Of a stretch of DNA of 64,000 nucleotides, positions 17,200 to 25,497 are shown piece after piece; the stretch's first letter is position 1; every line of letters starts with the position of its first letter. Origin of the DNA: Streptomyces sp. NBC_01235 (GTDB lineage: Bacteria; Actinomycetota; Actinomycetes; Streptomycetales; Streptomycetaceae); NCBI RefSeq assembly GCF_035989285.1, contig NZ_CP108513.1, positions 6,076,001-6,140,000 on the forward strand, written 5' to 3'. The notes beneath the pieces were generated by a model. That model was not told where the DNA came from and ran no database searches. It saw nothing but the letters and a program-made list of their open reading frames with translations. The translations under genes were made by a program, and so were the position numbers.

Positions 17200-18994
17200 T
17201 GAGCGGGAGTGAGTGCCGGTGGTGGGTGTCGTGTCGCGTGCCTTGGCCGTAGTGTCGGTTTTCAGGAGGGAACTGACGTTCTTGCACCGAATGCGTGACC
17301 TTCTGCGGGAACTGCTCGTTGGACGCGGTGACAGGGGGCGTCGCGTGGCATCGGGCGGGGGGGTGACGGGGTGGGTGAGCTGAGGGATTTGGCGCCGTCG
17401 TTCGTCGCGTCCGGTCCGTCTGGTGTGGCCATTCGGACCCGCCTGAAGGACCTGGCGTCGGACGATGAGAAGGTGCTGCGTCTGGTGGGTGCGCATCTGG
17501 GGTCGCTGGCCTCGGAGGATCTCAAGGCGCGCTGCCGGGACGGCCTGGCGCACTCCGGCGAGGCGTGGGCGGTGCGTAAGCGGGAGCTGACGCCGCTCTC
17601 GTCGTCGCGCTGGGCCGGGGCGATCACCAAGGCGTCGCACGACCAGTGGGCGCTGGCCCGCCGCTGCCAGTCGGCGCACCTCCAGAATCTGGAAGCGGGC
17701 ATCCGCACGCTGACGCACCGGCTGTCCCTGCCGATCGGGCAGAAGGGGACGAAGAAGGCGTCCGGGGGGTACCGGTCGCGGCGCCAGTGGCATGCGAAGG
17801 CCCGGCGGCTGCGGGTGCTGGAAGACCGGCTGGCTGCGGCGCGGGCCGACCGTGAGGCCGGAGTTGTGCACGTCGTACGCGGCGGCAAACGTCTGGTCCG
17901 TGCCCGGCACCACCTGGAGGCGGCCGGGCTCACCGAGTCCGGATGGCGGAGACGCTGGGAGGCGGAACGCTGGTTCTGCCAGGCGGACGGTGAGTGCGGC
18001 AAGCTTTACGGCAACGAGACGATCCGCGTCGGCCCCGACGGCGAGGTGAGCATCAAACTCCCCGCGCCGCTCACACATCTGGCCAACGCCCCGCACGGAC
18101 GGTACGTCCTGGCCTGCCGGGTCACGTTCGCGCACCGGGGCGCCGAGTGGGCGGACCGCGTCGCGGCCAACCGGGCGATCGCCTACCGCATCCACCTGAA
18201 TACCGGCCGGGACCGCTGGTATGTGACCGCCTCCTGGCAGATCCCGCCCACCCCCACCCTCCCCCTCGAGGCCGCGCTCGCCCACGGCGTGATCGGCGTC
18301 GACATGAACGTCGACCATCTGGCCGCCTGGCGCCTGGACATCCACGGCAACCCGATTGGCGCCCCGCACCGTTTCTTCTACGGCCTGACCGGTACCGCCC
18401 AGCACCGGGATGCCCAGGTCCGCCACGCCCTCACCCGCCTCCTGCACTGGGCCCGCGCGTGCGGTGTGAAGGCGATCGCGGTGGAGGATCTGGACTTCGC
18501 CGCGGAGAAGACCCGGGAGAAACACGGCCGCAGGAAACGCTTCCGGCAGCTGATCTCCGGCATGCCCACCGGGAAGCTCCGCGCCCGGCTGGCCTCGATG
18601 GCCGACGCCACGGGTATCGCGGTCATCGCCGTCGACCCGGCCTACACCAGCCGCTGGGGCGCCCAGCACTGGCAGAACCCCCTCACCACGACAACCTGCA
18701 CAACCACTCGCCACGATGCCGCTGCCGTGGCGATCGGAAGGCGCGCCCAGGGACACCCGATCCGGCGACGGACGGCACCGCCCCCTGCTCACCGGAGTGA
18801 TGAGCAGGGGCATCGGACCGTCCAGGCCCGACCGGGGGTTCCTGGGCGTGAGGGAACCCGCCCCCGCATCCCCGGACCACGGACACGATCCGTGCCGCCC
18901 GGACGCGGAGCGAACGCGGGCAACCAGAACGCCCAACACCGTCCGGGGCGTTCGGCCGAGCATGAGACCTGGCGACAGGACTCACTCCCGCTCA
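17200..18994 (+). mobile_element. Probable TnpB-type insertion bounded by a 15-bp inverted repeat
   Basis: TGAGCGGGAGTGAGT at 17200-17214 recurs as its exact reverse complement at 18980-18994, flanking the tnpB-like gene; the right copy lies within the 3' end of the gene. No TnpA transposase gene is present, so the element would be non-autonomous. IS200/IS605 elements normally have subterminal hairpins rather than terminal inverted repeats, so the boundaries are tentative. Confidence 0.45.
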
Positions 18995-19002
18995 GTCTCT
19001 AG
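17371..19002 (+). CDS. TnpB-related RuvC-fold protein (IS200/IS605 accessory type)
   Basis: 543 residues from GTG 17371. The N-terminal half is helical and basic, the RNA/DNA-binding part in TnpB. The RuvC acidic residues are in place: Asp in VIGVDMNVDHLAAWRLD, Glu in KAIAVEDLDF, Asp in TTRHDAAAVAIGRRA. The conserved RDRWYVTASW strand and DPAYTSRWGAQHWQNPL are characteristic of the actinobacterial TnpB-related group. The zinc ribbon (two CxxC) that normally lies between the Glu and last Asp is absent; only one Cys remains. TnpB proteins are RNA-guided nucleases whose guide RNA is made from the 3' end of the gene and the element end. The last 90 residues are Pro/Arg-rich. Unlike canonical TnpB (about 400 aa) it is long. 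Confidence 0.82.
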   Translation: MGELRDLAPSFVASGPSGVAIRTRLKDLASDDEKVLRLVGAHLGSLASEDLKARCRDGLAHSGEAWAVRKRELTPLSSSRWAGAITKASHDQWALARRCQSAHLQNLEAGIRTLTHRLSLPIGQKGTKKASGGYRSRRQWHAKARRLRVLEDRLAAARADREAGVVHVVRGGKRLVRARHHLEAAGLTESGWRRRWEAERWFCQADGECGKLYGNETIRVGPDGEVSIKLPAPLTHLANAPHGRYVLACRVTFAHRGAEWADRVAANRAIAYRIHLNTGRDRWYVTASWQIPPTPTLPLEAALAHGVIGVDMNVDHLAAWRLDIHGNPIGAPHRFFYGLTGTAQHRDAQVRHALTRLLHWARACGVKAIAVEDLDFAAEKTREKHGRRKRFRQLISGMPTGKLRARLASMADATGIAVIAVDPAYTSRWGAQHWQNPLTTTTCTTTRHDAAAVAIGRRAQGHPIRRRTAPPPAHRSDEQGHRTVQARPGVPGREGTRPRIPGPRTRSVPPGRGANAGNQNAQHRPGRSAEHETWRQDSLPLSL

Positions 19003-19017
19003 GAACGGTTCTCGCAG

Positions 19018-19056
19018 AGTGGGTGACTTGAATAGAACTCGCGCTCTCAGTTGGGG
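19018..19056 (-). other. Decayed tRNA-Gly 3'-end fragment (possible old att site)
   Basis: This 39-bp stretch matches the 3' half of the tRNA-Gly at 49240-49313 at about 32 of 39 positions, in the same orientation, including the block GAACTCGCGCTCTCAG. The T-arm is mutated (GAATAGAAC for GAATCGAAC), so it is not a functional tRNA end. It may mark the far end of an older integration at the same tRNA. Confidence 0.5.
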
Positions 19057-19263
19057 CCTGGTGGCGCGCAACTGGCCGAGGAGCCAGGCCGGGACGACGA
19101 GTCGGTGAGCGGCCCGCTGCCGCCGCCATGCCGCGGCTCTGCGACGTTCACAACGGCGGTGCAGCTGACTGCCATGGCTGCTCTCCATTTCGTGAATCGA
19201 ACTCCGGATGGGCCGCCTCTGCGTCACCTGTTCAGGTGGTGACTTGATGCTTACAGCTCAGTT

Positions 19264-19394
19264 GTCACCGGTCGAGACGGTGACGATTATGAAGGCTTGA
19301 GCTCAACCTGAAGGCCTTTGGTGCGCGATGGAGCCGCCAAGACGCAGAAGTCGAACGTGCTCGGCCCATCGCCGTCACCTTCTTGACCGGTGAC
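19264..19394. promoter_or_regulatory. Two GTCACC-N9-GGTGAC operators upstream of the hydrolase gene
   Basis: Site A is 19264-19284 (spacer GGTCGAGAC) and site B is 19374-19394 (spacer TTCTTGACC). Both are perfect 6-9-6 inverted repeats. The nearest gene is the Tat-type alpha/beta hydrolase at 19458; site B lies 64 bp upstream of its ATG. The same motif precedes the next two genes, so these are probably operators of the CGNR regulator encoded at 20841. The rest of the gap 19003-19457 holds nothing else recognisable besides the tRNA-like fragment. Confidence 0.8.
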
Positions 19395-19457
19395 GAAACT
19401 TATGCGACGGTCAGTCATCACGCAGGTCGGCGCACGTGACGACTCGGAGGGATTCAC

Positions 19458-20519
19458 ATGATCAACAGGCGTGGCCTCGGCAAGGTCCTGGGGCTGGGCA
19501 CGGGCGCGGCCGCCGTTTCACTGATCGGCCCGCAGGGTCCGCAGGCCGCGTTCGCCACCCCCCGGAGCGTATCCGCGGCACCGGCGGTCCCCACCGTCGC
19601 GCCCGGCGCGCACAGCACCTTTCCGCGGTTGAGGCAGATCAGGGCCGGCCTGCTGAACGTCGGCTACGCCGAACTGGGCCCCGCCCACGGCCCCGTGGTC
19701 ATCTGCCTGCACGGGTGGCCGTACGACATCCACAGTTACGTCGATGCCGCCCCACTGCTGGCCGAGGAGGGCTACCGGGTGATCGTCCCGTATCTGCGCG
19801 GCCACGGCACGACGCGTTTTCTTTCCGGCCGCACGTTCCGGAACGCTCAGCAGTCGGCCATCGCGCTCGACATCATCGCCCTGATGGACGCCCTGAAGAT
19901 CGAGAAGGCCGTGCTGGCCGGCTTCGACTGGGGTTCGCGCACCGCCGACATCATCGCCGCGCTCTGGCCCGAGCGCTGCAAGGCCCTGGTGTCGGTGAGC
20001 GGCTACCTGATCACCAACCGCGAGGTCAACCTCGATCCGATCGCACCGCGGGCCGAGCACACCTGGTGGTACCAGTACTACTTCGCCACCGAGCGAGGCC
20101 GGCTCGCCATGGAGGACAGGACCCTGCGTCACGACCTGACCAGGTTGGTGTGGGACACCGTCTCCCCGACGTGGGACTTCGACGACGCCACCTTCGAGCG
20201 CACCGCGGCGGCCTTCGACAACCCCGACTGCGCGGCCATCGTCATCCACAACTACCGCTGGCGGCTCAGCCTCGCCGACGGCGAGCGCCGCTACGACGGA
20301 CTCGAGCGGCAGCTCGCCACGCGGCCGTTCATCGAGGTGCCCACCGTCACCCTCGACCCCGAACGCGACCCCTTCACGGCCCCGGGCAACGGCTCCTCGT
20401 ACCGGGACAGGTTCACGGGCGAGTACGAGCACCGCACCCTCGCGGGGATCGGACACAACCTGCCCCAGGAGGCGCCCACCGCCTTCGCCCGGGCCGTCAT
20501 CGACGTAGACCGTTTCTGA
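19458..20519 (+). CDS. Secreted epoxide-hydrolase-like alpha/beta hydrolase
   Basis: 353 residues from ATG 19458 (GGAGG 7 bp upstream). The N-terminus MINRRGLGKVLGLGTGAAAV is a twin-arginine-type signal, with cleavage likely after the Ala-rich stretch around residue 35. The alpha/beta hydrolase core has VVICLHGWPYDIHSY (oxyanion HGW) and the nucleophile elbow LAGFDWGSR. There an aspartate replaces the lipase serine, as in epoxide hydrolases and haloalkane dehalogenases. LAGIGHNLPQEAP supplies the catalytic His. WYQYYFATERG and HNYRWRLS are typical cap elements. It probably hydrolyses an epoxide or related ester outside the cytoplasm. It is the first gene of the GTCACC-N9-GGTGAC unit. Confidence 0.85.
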   Translation: MINRRGLGKVLGLGTGAAAVSLIGPQGPQAAFATPRSVSAAPAVPTVAPGAHSTFPRLRQIRAGLLNVGYAELGPAHGPVVICLHGWPYDIHSYVDAAPLLAEEGYRVIVPYLRGHGTTRFLSGRTFRNAQQSAIALDIIALMDALKIEKAVLAGFDWGSRTADIIAALWPERCKALVSVSGYLITNREVNLDPIAPRAEHTWWYQYYFATERGRLAMEDRTLRHDLTRLVWDTVSPTWDFDDATFERTAAAFDNPDCAAIVIHNYRWRLSLADGERRYDGLERQLATRPFIEVPTVTLDPERDPFTAPGNGSSYRDRFTGEYEHRTLAGIGHNLPQEAPTAFARAVIDVDRF

Positions 20520-20527
20520 TGCTCGTG

Positions 20528-20548
20528 GTCACCTTCTTGACAGGTGAC
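20528..20548. promoter_or_regulatory. GTCACC-N9-GGTGAC operator, site C
   Basis: Perfect 6-9-6 inverted repeat with spacer TTCTTGACA, almost identical to site B. It lies just after the hydrolase stop and 36 bp before the ATG of the 64-residue protein at 20585. Confidence 0.8.
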
Positions 20549-20584
20549 TGTCCCGTCCCACCGGAAACCGAACGGAGTACGACC

Positions 20585-20779
20585 ATGGAAGGCAGGAACA
20601 TCACGGACGGCGCCGCGGCGGCGCGCCGAGCGCGGTTCGGCAGGCTGCCCGAGCGCATCCGCCGCGAGGACATGATCGAGGAGAAGACGGCCACGCCGCT
20701 CGACCCAACGCGATACGACCACAACCCCGAGCGATCGTGGATGTCCTTCTCCTGCCTCGCCGCCGACCTGGGCCTGTGA
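20585..20779 (+). CDS. Small conserved-looking protein, 64 aa
   Basis: ATG 20585 to TGA 20777-20779. Contains RRARFGRLPERIRREDMIEE, then TPLDPTRYDHNPERSWMSFS and the end CLAADLGL. Small Streptomyces proteins with the pattern RxGRLPERI...PE.S...CLA.DLGL are often found next to alpha/beta hydrolases; no function is known. The good codon bias, start context and own operator (site C) support it. It is placed between the hydrolase and the CGNR regulator and is probably part of the same response. Confidence 0.65.
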   Translation: MEGRNITDGAAAARRARFGRLPERIRREDMIEEKTATPLDPTRYDHNPERSWMSFSCLAADLGL

Positions 20780-20819
20780 GTCGGAGCGGCCGAGGTGGCG
20801 AAGCTTGCCCACCGTCTCG

Positions 20820-20840
20820 GTCACCTGTCAGAATGGTGAC
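20820..20840. promoter_or_regulatory. GTCACC-N9-GGTGAC operator, site D (abuts the regulator start)
   Basis: Perfect 6-9-6 inverted repeat with spacer TGTCAGAAT. Its last base is immediately followed by the GTG start of the CGNR regulator at 20841, so binding would block its own transcription or translation initiation. The absence of a ribosome site other than the palindrome suggests a leaderless or near-leaderless transcript. Confidence 0.8.
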
Positions 20841-21410
20841 GTGAACCTCGACAGTGCCTTCCATGTATTCGTCTGCGGAAACCCGGCGCTCGACTTCGCC
20901 GCCACACTCCGGGCGCGCCGTTCGGTGCGCTTCGAGATGTTCGCGACGCCGGACAGGCTGAACGCATGGTATGTGGAGTCCGGCATCGTCGATGCGGTCT
21001 CCCCCGCTCGGGAGGCCGACGTCGAGCCGGCGACGACCGTGCGGGAAGCCATTTACCAACTGGTCACCGCCCGTCGGCTCGGGGAGGCCTACGACGGGGC
21101 GGCTCTGACCGTGGTCAACAACGCGGCGCGCAAGCCACCGGCGGTGCCGCAGCTCACTCCGTCGGGACGTTGGACGCAGGCAACGCCGGAAGAGGCCCTC
21201 TCCATGGTGGCGCGCCACGCCATCGAGCTCCTGAGCGGTCCGGACGTGCCCCTGCTCAAGGAGTGCGGCAACCCGGAGTGCACCCGCACCTACATCGACC
21301 GCTCGCGCGGCGCGCGCCGGCAGTGGTGCGGGATGGAGTCCTGCGGCAACAAGATCAAGGCAGCCGCGTACCGCGCCCGCAAGAAGACCACGCCCGCGGC
21401 GGCCCACTGA
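20841..21410 (+). CDS. CGNR zinc-finger transcriptional regulator
   Basis: 189 residues from GTG 20841. An upstream ATG at 20805 exists, but operator D separates the two. The N-terminal part (FVCGNPALDFAATLRARRSV, RLNAWYVESGIVDAV) is the ABATE-type ligand-binding region. The C-terminal CGNR zinc finger is complete: LKECGNPECTRTYIDRSRGA, RRQWCGMESCGNKIKAAAYR, with four Cys and the CGN signature for DNA binding. Such regulators control small stress or detoxification units. Four copies of GTCACC-N9-GGTGAC, one directly before this gene, indicate auto-regulation and control of the two upstream genes. Confidence 0.9.
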   Translation: MNLDSAFHVFVCGNPALDFAATLRARRSVRFEMFATPDRLNAWYVESGIVDAVSPAREADVEPATTVREAIYQLVTARRLGEAYDGAALTVVNNAARKPPAVPQLTPSGRWTQATPEEALSMVARHAIELLSGPDVPLLKECGNPECTRTYIDRSRGARRQWCGMESCGNKIKAAAYRARKKTTPAAAH

Positions 21411-21438
21411 CCGGTCCGCGGCGCCGGCCCCGGCGCCG

Positions 21439-21765
21439 TCAGGCCCGTACCGCCTCGTCCGCCGTCCCCCGTAGGTGCTCGATCCCGGTGTCGATCGCCG
21501 CCTTGAGGCGGGTCGAGTCGCCCGTGGACATCATGGTCACGCCTCCCTGGACGCCCGCCAGCAGCGCGGCGGCCGTCCGCTCCACTCAAGGGCAGGCGAC
21601 GCCAGGCCGTTCGCCTGAAGGGCGCGCATGCCGCGGACGAGCTGCTGCCACTGGCACATCAGCTCGGTCGCGATCGTCCGTGCGCCGCGGCGGGACCGCC
21701 CGACCCGCAGGAACAGAGCCCCCAAGGGGCAGTGATCGCCTCGGCGTTCATAGCGTTCCACCATC
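21439..21765 (-). pseudogene. TetR-family regulator remnant
   Basis: Two frames on the minus strand encode pieces of a TetR C-terminal half. CPLGALFLRVGRSRRGARTI and then QQLVRGMRALQANGLASPAL lie in one frame; ALLAGVQGGVTMMSTGDSTR and LKAAIDTGIEHL, ending at the stop 21439-21441, lie in another. A frameshift near 21580 separates them. The DNA-binding N-terminus is absent. It is therefore a broken gene. The rest of the gap up to 22059 has no gene apart from the hairpin at 22000-22033. Confidence 0.6.
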
Positions 21766-21999
21766 AAGCGGCCGGGATGACGGCCCGCACCACGGCAGTC
21801 GGCGGATGAGAGACCCACCCGGGCGGTGTGCAGAGGCTTGGACGGTAGCTGCCCGATGGAGCACGACGAGGGCCTCCGACCGTTCACTGACCTGGGTCCT
21901 CCGCCAGCACGCGCATACCTGGGCGCACCTGTGTTGGATGCGGGTCGGGTGCTGCCCGCGCAGGAGACGTCGTGTGCGCAATCCGTGGGGACAGCCGGG

Positions 22000-22033
22000 C
22001 TCGGCCCCGGGACGCATGGGTCCCGGGGCCGAG
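22000..22033 (-). terminator. Terminator of the GH97-type gene
   Basis: Perfect 14-bp arms CTCGGCCCCGGGAC and GTCCCGGGGCCGAG with a 6-nt loop, 27 bp downstream of the minus-strand stop at 22060. Confidence 0.85.
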
Positions 22034-22059
22034 TCGGTAGGTGTTTCCTTCTGCCGGGG

Positions 22060-24033
22060 TCAGTTCGGCTTCAGGATGATCGCCTGGCCGCCCGCGTCGG
22101 CCATGGCCACGTCCAGCGTGGTCTCCGAGGTGACGGTCTGGGTGCTGACCACTACCGGGGTCCGGTACGGGCTGGTTCCCGGCGTGCCGTCGGCGTAGAC
22201 GGTCGCCGTGTAGGTCCCGTCGCCCAGGAACGACAGCGGGATCGACAGCGTCCGGGCCGTCTCGTTGGTCATCGCCCCGAGGTACCAGGTGGAGTCGTTG
22301 CGGCGGGCGACGGCCACGTACTCGCCGATCGAGCCGGCCAGGGTCCTGCTCTCGTCCCAGGTCGTGGGTACGGCGTTGAACCAGGGCAGTCCGGGCCAGT
22401 TCGCGGTGTTGGCGTACTTGGACGGCTTGTCGTACCAGAAGAGGAAGTTGAGGGGTTGGTAATAGACCGCGGCCATCGCCATCTGGTGGGCGTTGGTCGT
22501 CTTGTCGCGTGACTGCCCGTAGCAGATGGTGTAGTCCAGCGGGCCGCCGATGTTGCGCGCGAAGGGCAGCGTCACGTTGTGCGTGGCGGTCGGGAACTGC
22601 TCGTTGCCCCGTACGCCTTCCAGGCTGATCCAGTTCGGGTAGGTGCGCTCGTAGCCGAACGGCCGGACGTCGTCGTGCATGTCGATCAGCAGCCGGTGCT
22701 CGGCGGCCGTCCTCGCCCAGTCGATGATCTGGTCTGTCATCGCCTGGGTGCCGTCGTTGATGAAGCCGAGCTTGATGCCCGCGACGCCCCAGCTCTTGTA
22801 GAGGCCGAACAGCGAGTCCGCGTCGGTCAGCGCGAGCCGGTTGACGTAGAGGAAGACGCCGATGCCCTTGCCCGCGGCGTACGAGATGACGGACGGCAGG
22901 TCGATCGCGGCGATCGGGATCGTCGCGTCAGGGGTGGTGAACTCGGGCCCGTACCAGCCGGCGTCGTACTCGATGTACTCCAGACCGCGGGCCACGGCGA
23001 AGTCGACGCCCGAGATGCCGGCGGCGGTGCTGAGCTCGCAGCGGAAGACCTTGCCGGGCTTGATCCACGAGGTGTCGGTGAGGGCGCTCTCCGGGGCCAG
23101 GTTGAGCACCAACTCGGCGTTGTCGAGCAGTTCGGCGTGCGTGGACCCGATCACCACCGCGCGCCACGGCGTGGCGAACGGAGTGGTGACCGTGGTGGTC
23201 GTGTCGACCGAGCCGGTTCCGCGGGCGGTGTGCTCCATGAGGAAGGCGGAGAGGGCGCCCGGCTGCCCGGGTACCGAACTGAGCATCAGACGGGGGAAGT
23301 TCACCCTTGAGGACTCGCAGATGCAGGCGATGAACCCGTTGGACAGGGTGGCGGTCAGCGGTAGGTCGGTCAGAGTGCCCTGGTCCGTGCTCGACGTACC
23401 GGTGAACGGGATCGCGTCGGGGGCGACGGGGACGTAGGCGTTCTCGTCGCGGGCGCTGTAGACGAGGGTGTCGTCCGGGAAGACGAAGGTCGTCAGCTCG
23501 TCGGCGATGGTGCCGGTGCCGGTGCCGGTGTCGAGCAGGACGTAGCGGAGGGCGACGCCGGTCCTGTAGGCGCGGACCTGGACGCCGAAGCGGATCCCCG
23601 AGGCGGTGTCCTTCAGGCTCCAGCGTTGCTCCTGGTAAAGGTCGGTGACGGTCGCGTTGCGTCCGTACACCGGGGACCACGTGTCGTGGACGGTGCAGCG
23701 CCGGTTCTCGATCACCGTCACGTCGCTGCCGAGGACGGTCCCGTCGCTCAGCCTGAGGCCCAGGGCAGAGGTGTCGATCACCGTCTTGCCGCCCCGAGCG
23801 GCCGACCACCGGAGCGCTCCGTCCACCACCGACATCGTGATGGACGTGCCGCCCATGCGTGCGGTGGCACTCACCGGGGCATCCGCCGCGTAGGCCGGCC
23901 GCGTGGTGCCGAGCCCCACCGCCGCCATCCCGACGGTGGCGGCCGCGCCCTTGAGCATCCCCCGACGGGACAGCGCCTGCGAGCGGCCGCCTCTGTCCGC
24001 GATGGGTTCTTCCTGGTCTCCTGCGGTTCTCAT
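22060..24033 (-). CDS. Exported glycoside hydrolase family 97-type alpha-glycosidase
   Basis: 657 residues from ATG 24031-24033, with a GGAGAGG about 9 bp upstream. The N-terminus has a Tat signal (SRRGMLKGAAATVGMAAVGL, cleavage near AYA). The GH97 N-terminal beta-sandwich follows (GIRFGVQVRAYRTGVALRYV, LTTFVFPDDTLVYSARDENA), then the (beta/alpha)8 barrel with YIEYDAGWYGPEF, KGIGVFLYVNRLAL, GVAGIKLGFINDGTQAMTDQ, LLIDMHDDVRPFGYERTYPN and EGVRGNEQFPTATHNVT. A C-terminal beta domain closes it. GH97 enzymes hydrolyse alpha-glucosides (inverting) or alpha-galactosides (retaining); the type is not decided here. The palindrome at 24099-24110 likely binds a sugar-responsive repressor. Confidence 0.85.
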   Translation of the reverse strand: MRTAGDQEEPIADRGGRSQALSRRGMLKGAAATVGMAAVGLGTTRPAYAADAPVSATARMGGTSITMSVVDGALRWSAARGGKTVIDTSALGLRLSDGTVLGSDVTVIENRRCTVHDTWSPVYGRNATVTDLYQEQRWSLKDTASGIRFGVQVRAYRTGVALRYVLLDTGTGTGTIADELTTFVFPDDTLVYSARDENAYVPVAPDAIPFTGTSSTDQGTLTDLPLTATLSNGFIACICESSRVNFPRLMLSSVPGQPGALSAFLMEHTARGTGSVDTTTTVTTPFATPWRAVVIGSTHAELLDNAELVLNLAPESALTDTSWIKPGKVFRCELSTAAGISGVDFAVARGLEYIEYDAGWYGPEFTTPDATIPIAAIDLPSVISYAAGKGIGVFLYVNRLALTDADSLFGLYKSWGVAGIKLGFINDGTQAMTDQIIDWARTAAEHRLLIDMHDDVRPFGYERTYPNWISLEGVRGNEQFPTATHNVTLPFARNIGGPLDYTICYGQSRDKTTNAHQMAMAAVYYQPLNFLFWYDKPSKYANTANWPGLPWFNAVPTTWDESRTLAGSIGEYVAVARRNDSTWYLGAMTNETARTLSIPLSFLGDGTYTATVYADGTPGTSPYRTPVVVSTQTVTSETTLDVAMADAGGQAIILKPN

Positions 24034-24098
24034 CGTGAAGGGACCTCTCCTTCGAGGATCGCGTCGGCACCCGCCCAGCAGCGAACGGAATTTTGGTA

Positions 24099-24110
24099 GT
24101 AACCGGTTAC
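24099..24110. promoter_or_regulatory. GTAACCGGTTAC palindrome upstream of the glycosidase
   Basis: Perfect 12-bp palindrome 66 bp before the start of the GH97-type gene. The form TAACCGGTTA is like operators of LacI-family sugar repressors (central CG). No LacI gene lies next to it. Confidence 0.6.
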
Positions 24111-24740
24111 TTGCGTGGGGAACGTACGCCCCGGGCAAACGTGGGTCAAGATCCCCGACACCCCTGAACATGACAGGGACGCGCGCAGGCGGCGGACCGT
24201 CACGAAGGGGTGGCCGCGAGCCGTGAGGGTGCGCAGGAACTCCGGGACCGCGGCGACGCGTGGGATGCGAACCGGGCAAGCCGCTCGAGCTTCGTCCGCG
24301 CCGGCTCGGTCCTCGTTCGGTTGAAGATCCTCCGGGCACCCCCGTTGCGGCCCGTCTGCCGGGCGAGCATTCCCCCTGCACGGCGCCGTGGGTCGACCGG
24401 TCGTGAGCCTCGGCCGACCGTCCGTCGGGGTTCGGCGCCGACCACCGCTGTACGGGGCTGTTGGTGTCGGGCGTCGGTGCCAGCCGCCACGGGCGGGCTT
24501 GCCAAGTTCGCCACTCACCCTCGGAAGACTGTCCGTCTCCCGTTCCTGCGCTCTTGCGGCCGAGCGTCCGAGAGCACATGGGCGGCCTGGCGAAAGATTG
24601 GCGATCTGCTGGTCTCTCGCTCTCTGTTTGCTGGGCTGTCTCTCAACAGCGGGTTCCTAGGGTCGTCGTCATCCCCAGGAGGTCGGGTTCCGAAGGCCTC
24701 CGAACCCGCTCGTGATCCCCCAGTGTTTGGAGACACCCCG
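24111..24740. other. Intergenic region before the lipoprotein gene
   Basis: About 630 bp with no gene I can support; the open frames here lack consistent codon bias. A short hairpin (CGGGTTC 24684-24690 / GAACCCG 24702-24708) lies in the leader of the lipoprotein gene, and GGAG precedes the ATG at 24741 by about 7 bp. Confidence 0.4.
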
Positions 24741-25157
24741 ATGCGTGCACTGCCCCGTCGTGCCCTGCTGGCCGCTCCCTCCGCCGTGCTGATGTTCGCG
24801 CTGGTCGCCTGTGGCGGCGGCTCGGACTCCGACTCCGGCAGCTCGAACGCAGCCGACACCCAGCAGTCGGCTCAGAGCGCGGGCGGTGCCGAGGCGGCCG
24901 GTGAGGCCGCGGGTGACACGGACGACAAGCCGGAGCCGCCGCTGACCGGCGACATCAAGACGAAGGCCGAGGCTGCCGCGCTGGCCGCGTACCCGGGCAC
25001 GGTCGTGAAGTCCGAGGAGGACGCGGAGAAGCCCGGCATGTACGCGGTGGAGGTGAAGCAGGCGGACGGGACGTCGATCGAGGTCTACCTCGACAAGTCC
25101 TTCAAGGTCTCCGACACCAAGAAGGAGGGCACCGAGGAGACGGAGAACGCCGGCTGA
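24741..25157 (+). CDS. PepSY-like lipoprotein
   Basis: 138 residues. Lipoprotein signal: basic start, hydrophobic AAPSAVLMFALVACGGG, with the lipobox LVAC placing the lipid-bearing Cys at about residue 24. A Ser/Asp/Ala-rich flexible linker follows. The C-terminal 60 residues (IKTKAEAAALAAYPGTVVKS, MYAVEVKQADGTSIEVYLDK) have the alpha-beta pattern of PepSY domains. It is anchored on the outside of the membrane. PepSY proteins often sit next to two-component systems and modulate the sensor or a protease; here the response regulator and kinase follow on the same strand after a 340-bp gap. Confidence 0.8.
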   Translation: MRALPRRALLAAPSAVLMFALVACGGGSDSDSGSSNAADTQQSAQSAGGAEAAGEAAGDTDDKPEPPLTGDIKTKAEAAALAAYPGTVVKSEEDAEKPGMYAVEVKQADGTSIEVYLDKSFKVSDTKKEGTEETENAG

Positions 25158-25497
25158 CGGCCACCGCCTGAACCGCCGGAAGGGGAAGCCTATGCCGCCC
25201 GACTCCGAGCACACCTGCGCATCGTCCTCGGAAGCCGGGACGACAGCCGTCCCTGCCCCGCTGCCGCCCGCACCAGAACCGGTCGGAGGACGCGAGGACG
25301 GTGACGACCGCTCCGACGACCGACTCCCCGGTCGGCGTCGTCACCGCCCCGCAACCGCCGTCCGGCCGACACCGTCCTCCCGTGCCAGTCGGCCGGACGG
25401 CACCCTCCGTCGCTCACGTCCGTTACGTCTCTCAGGTCCCAGGCGGCTTCCCGTGAACCCTGCAACTCCCCTGGCACAGCTGTGCGAGCCTGTCGCC
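25158..25497. other. Gap between lipoprotein and response regulator
   Basis: 340 bp. An open frame runs into the response regulator from 25192, but its product is Arg/Pro/Ser-rich without a fold. The genuine start is the ATG at 25498. No clear hairpin or repeated operator seen. Confidence 0.35.

Noticed and set aside
25192..25497. Upstream extension of the response regulator
   Set aside because: The extension is Arg/Ser/Pro-rich and the receiver domain begins exactly at MRLLLIEDD, so the ATG 25498 is the natural start.
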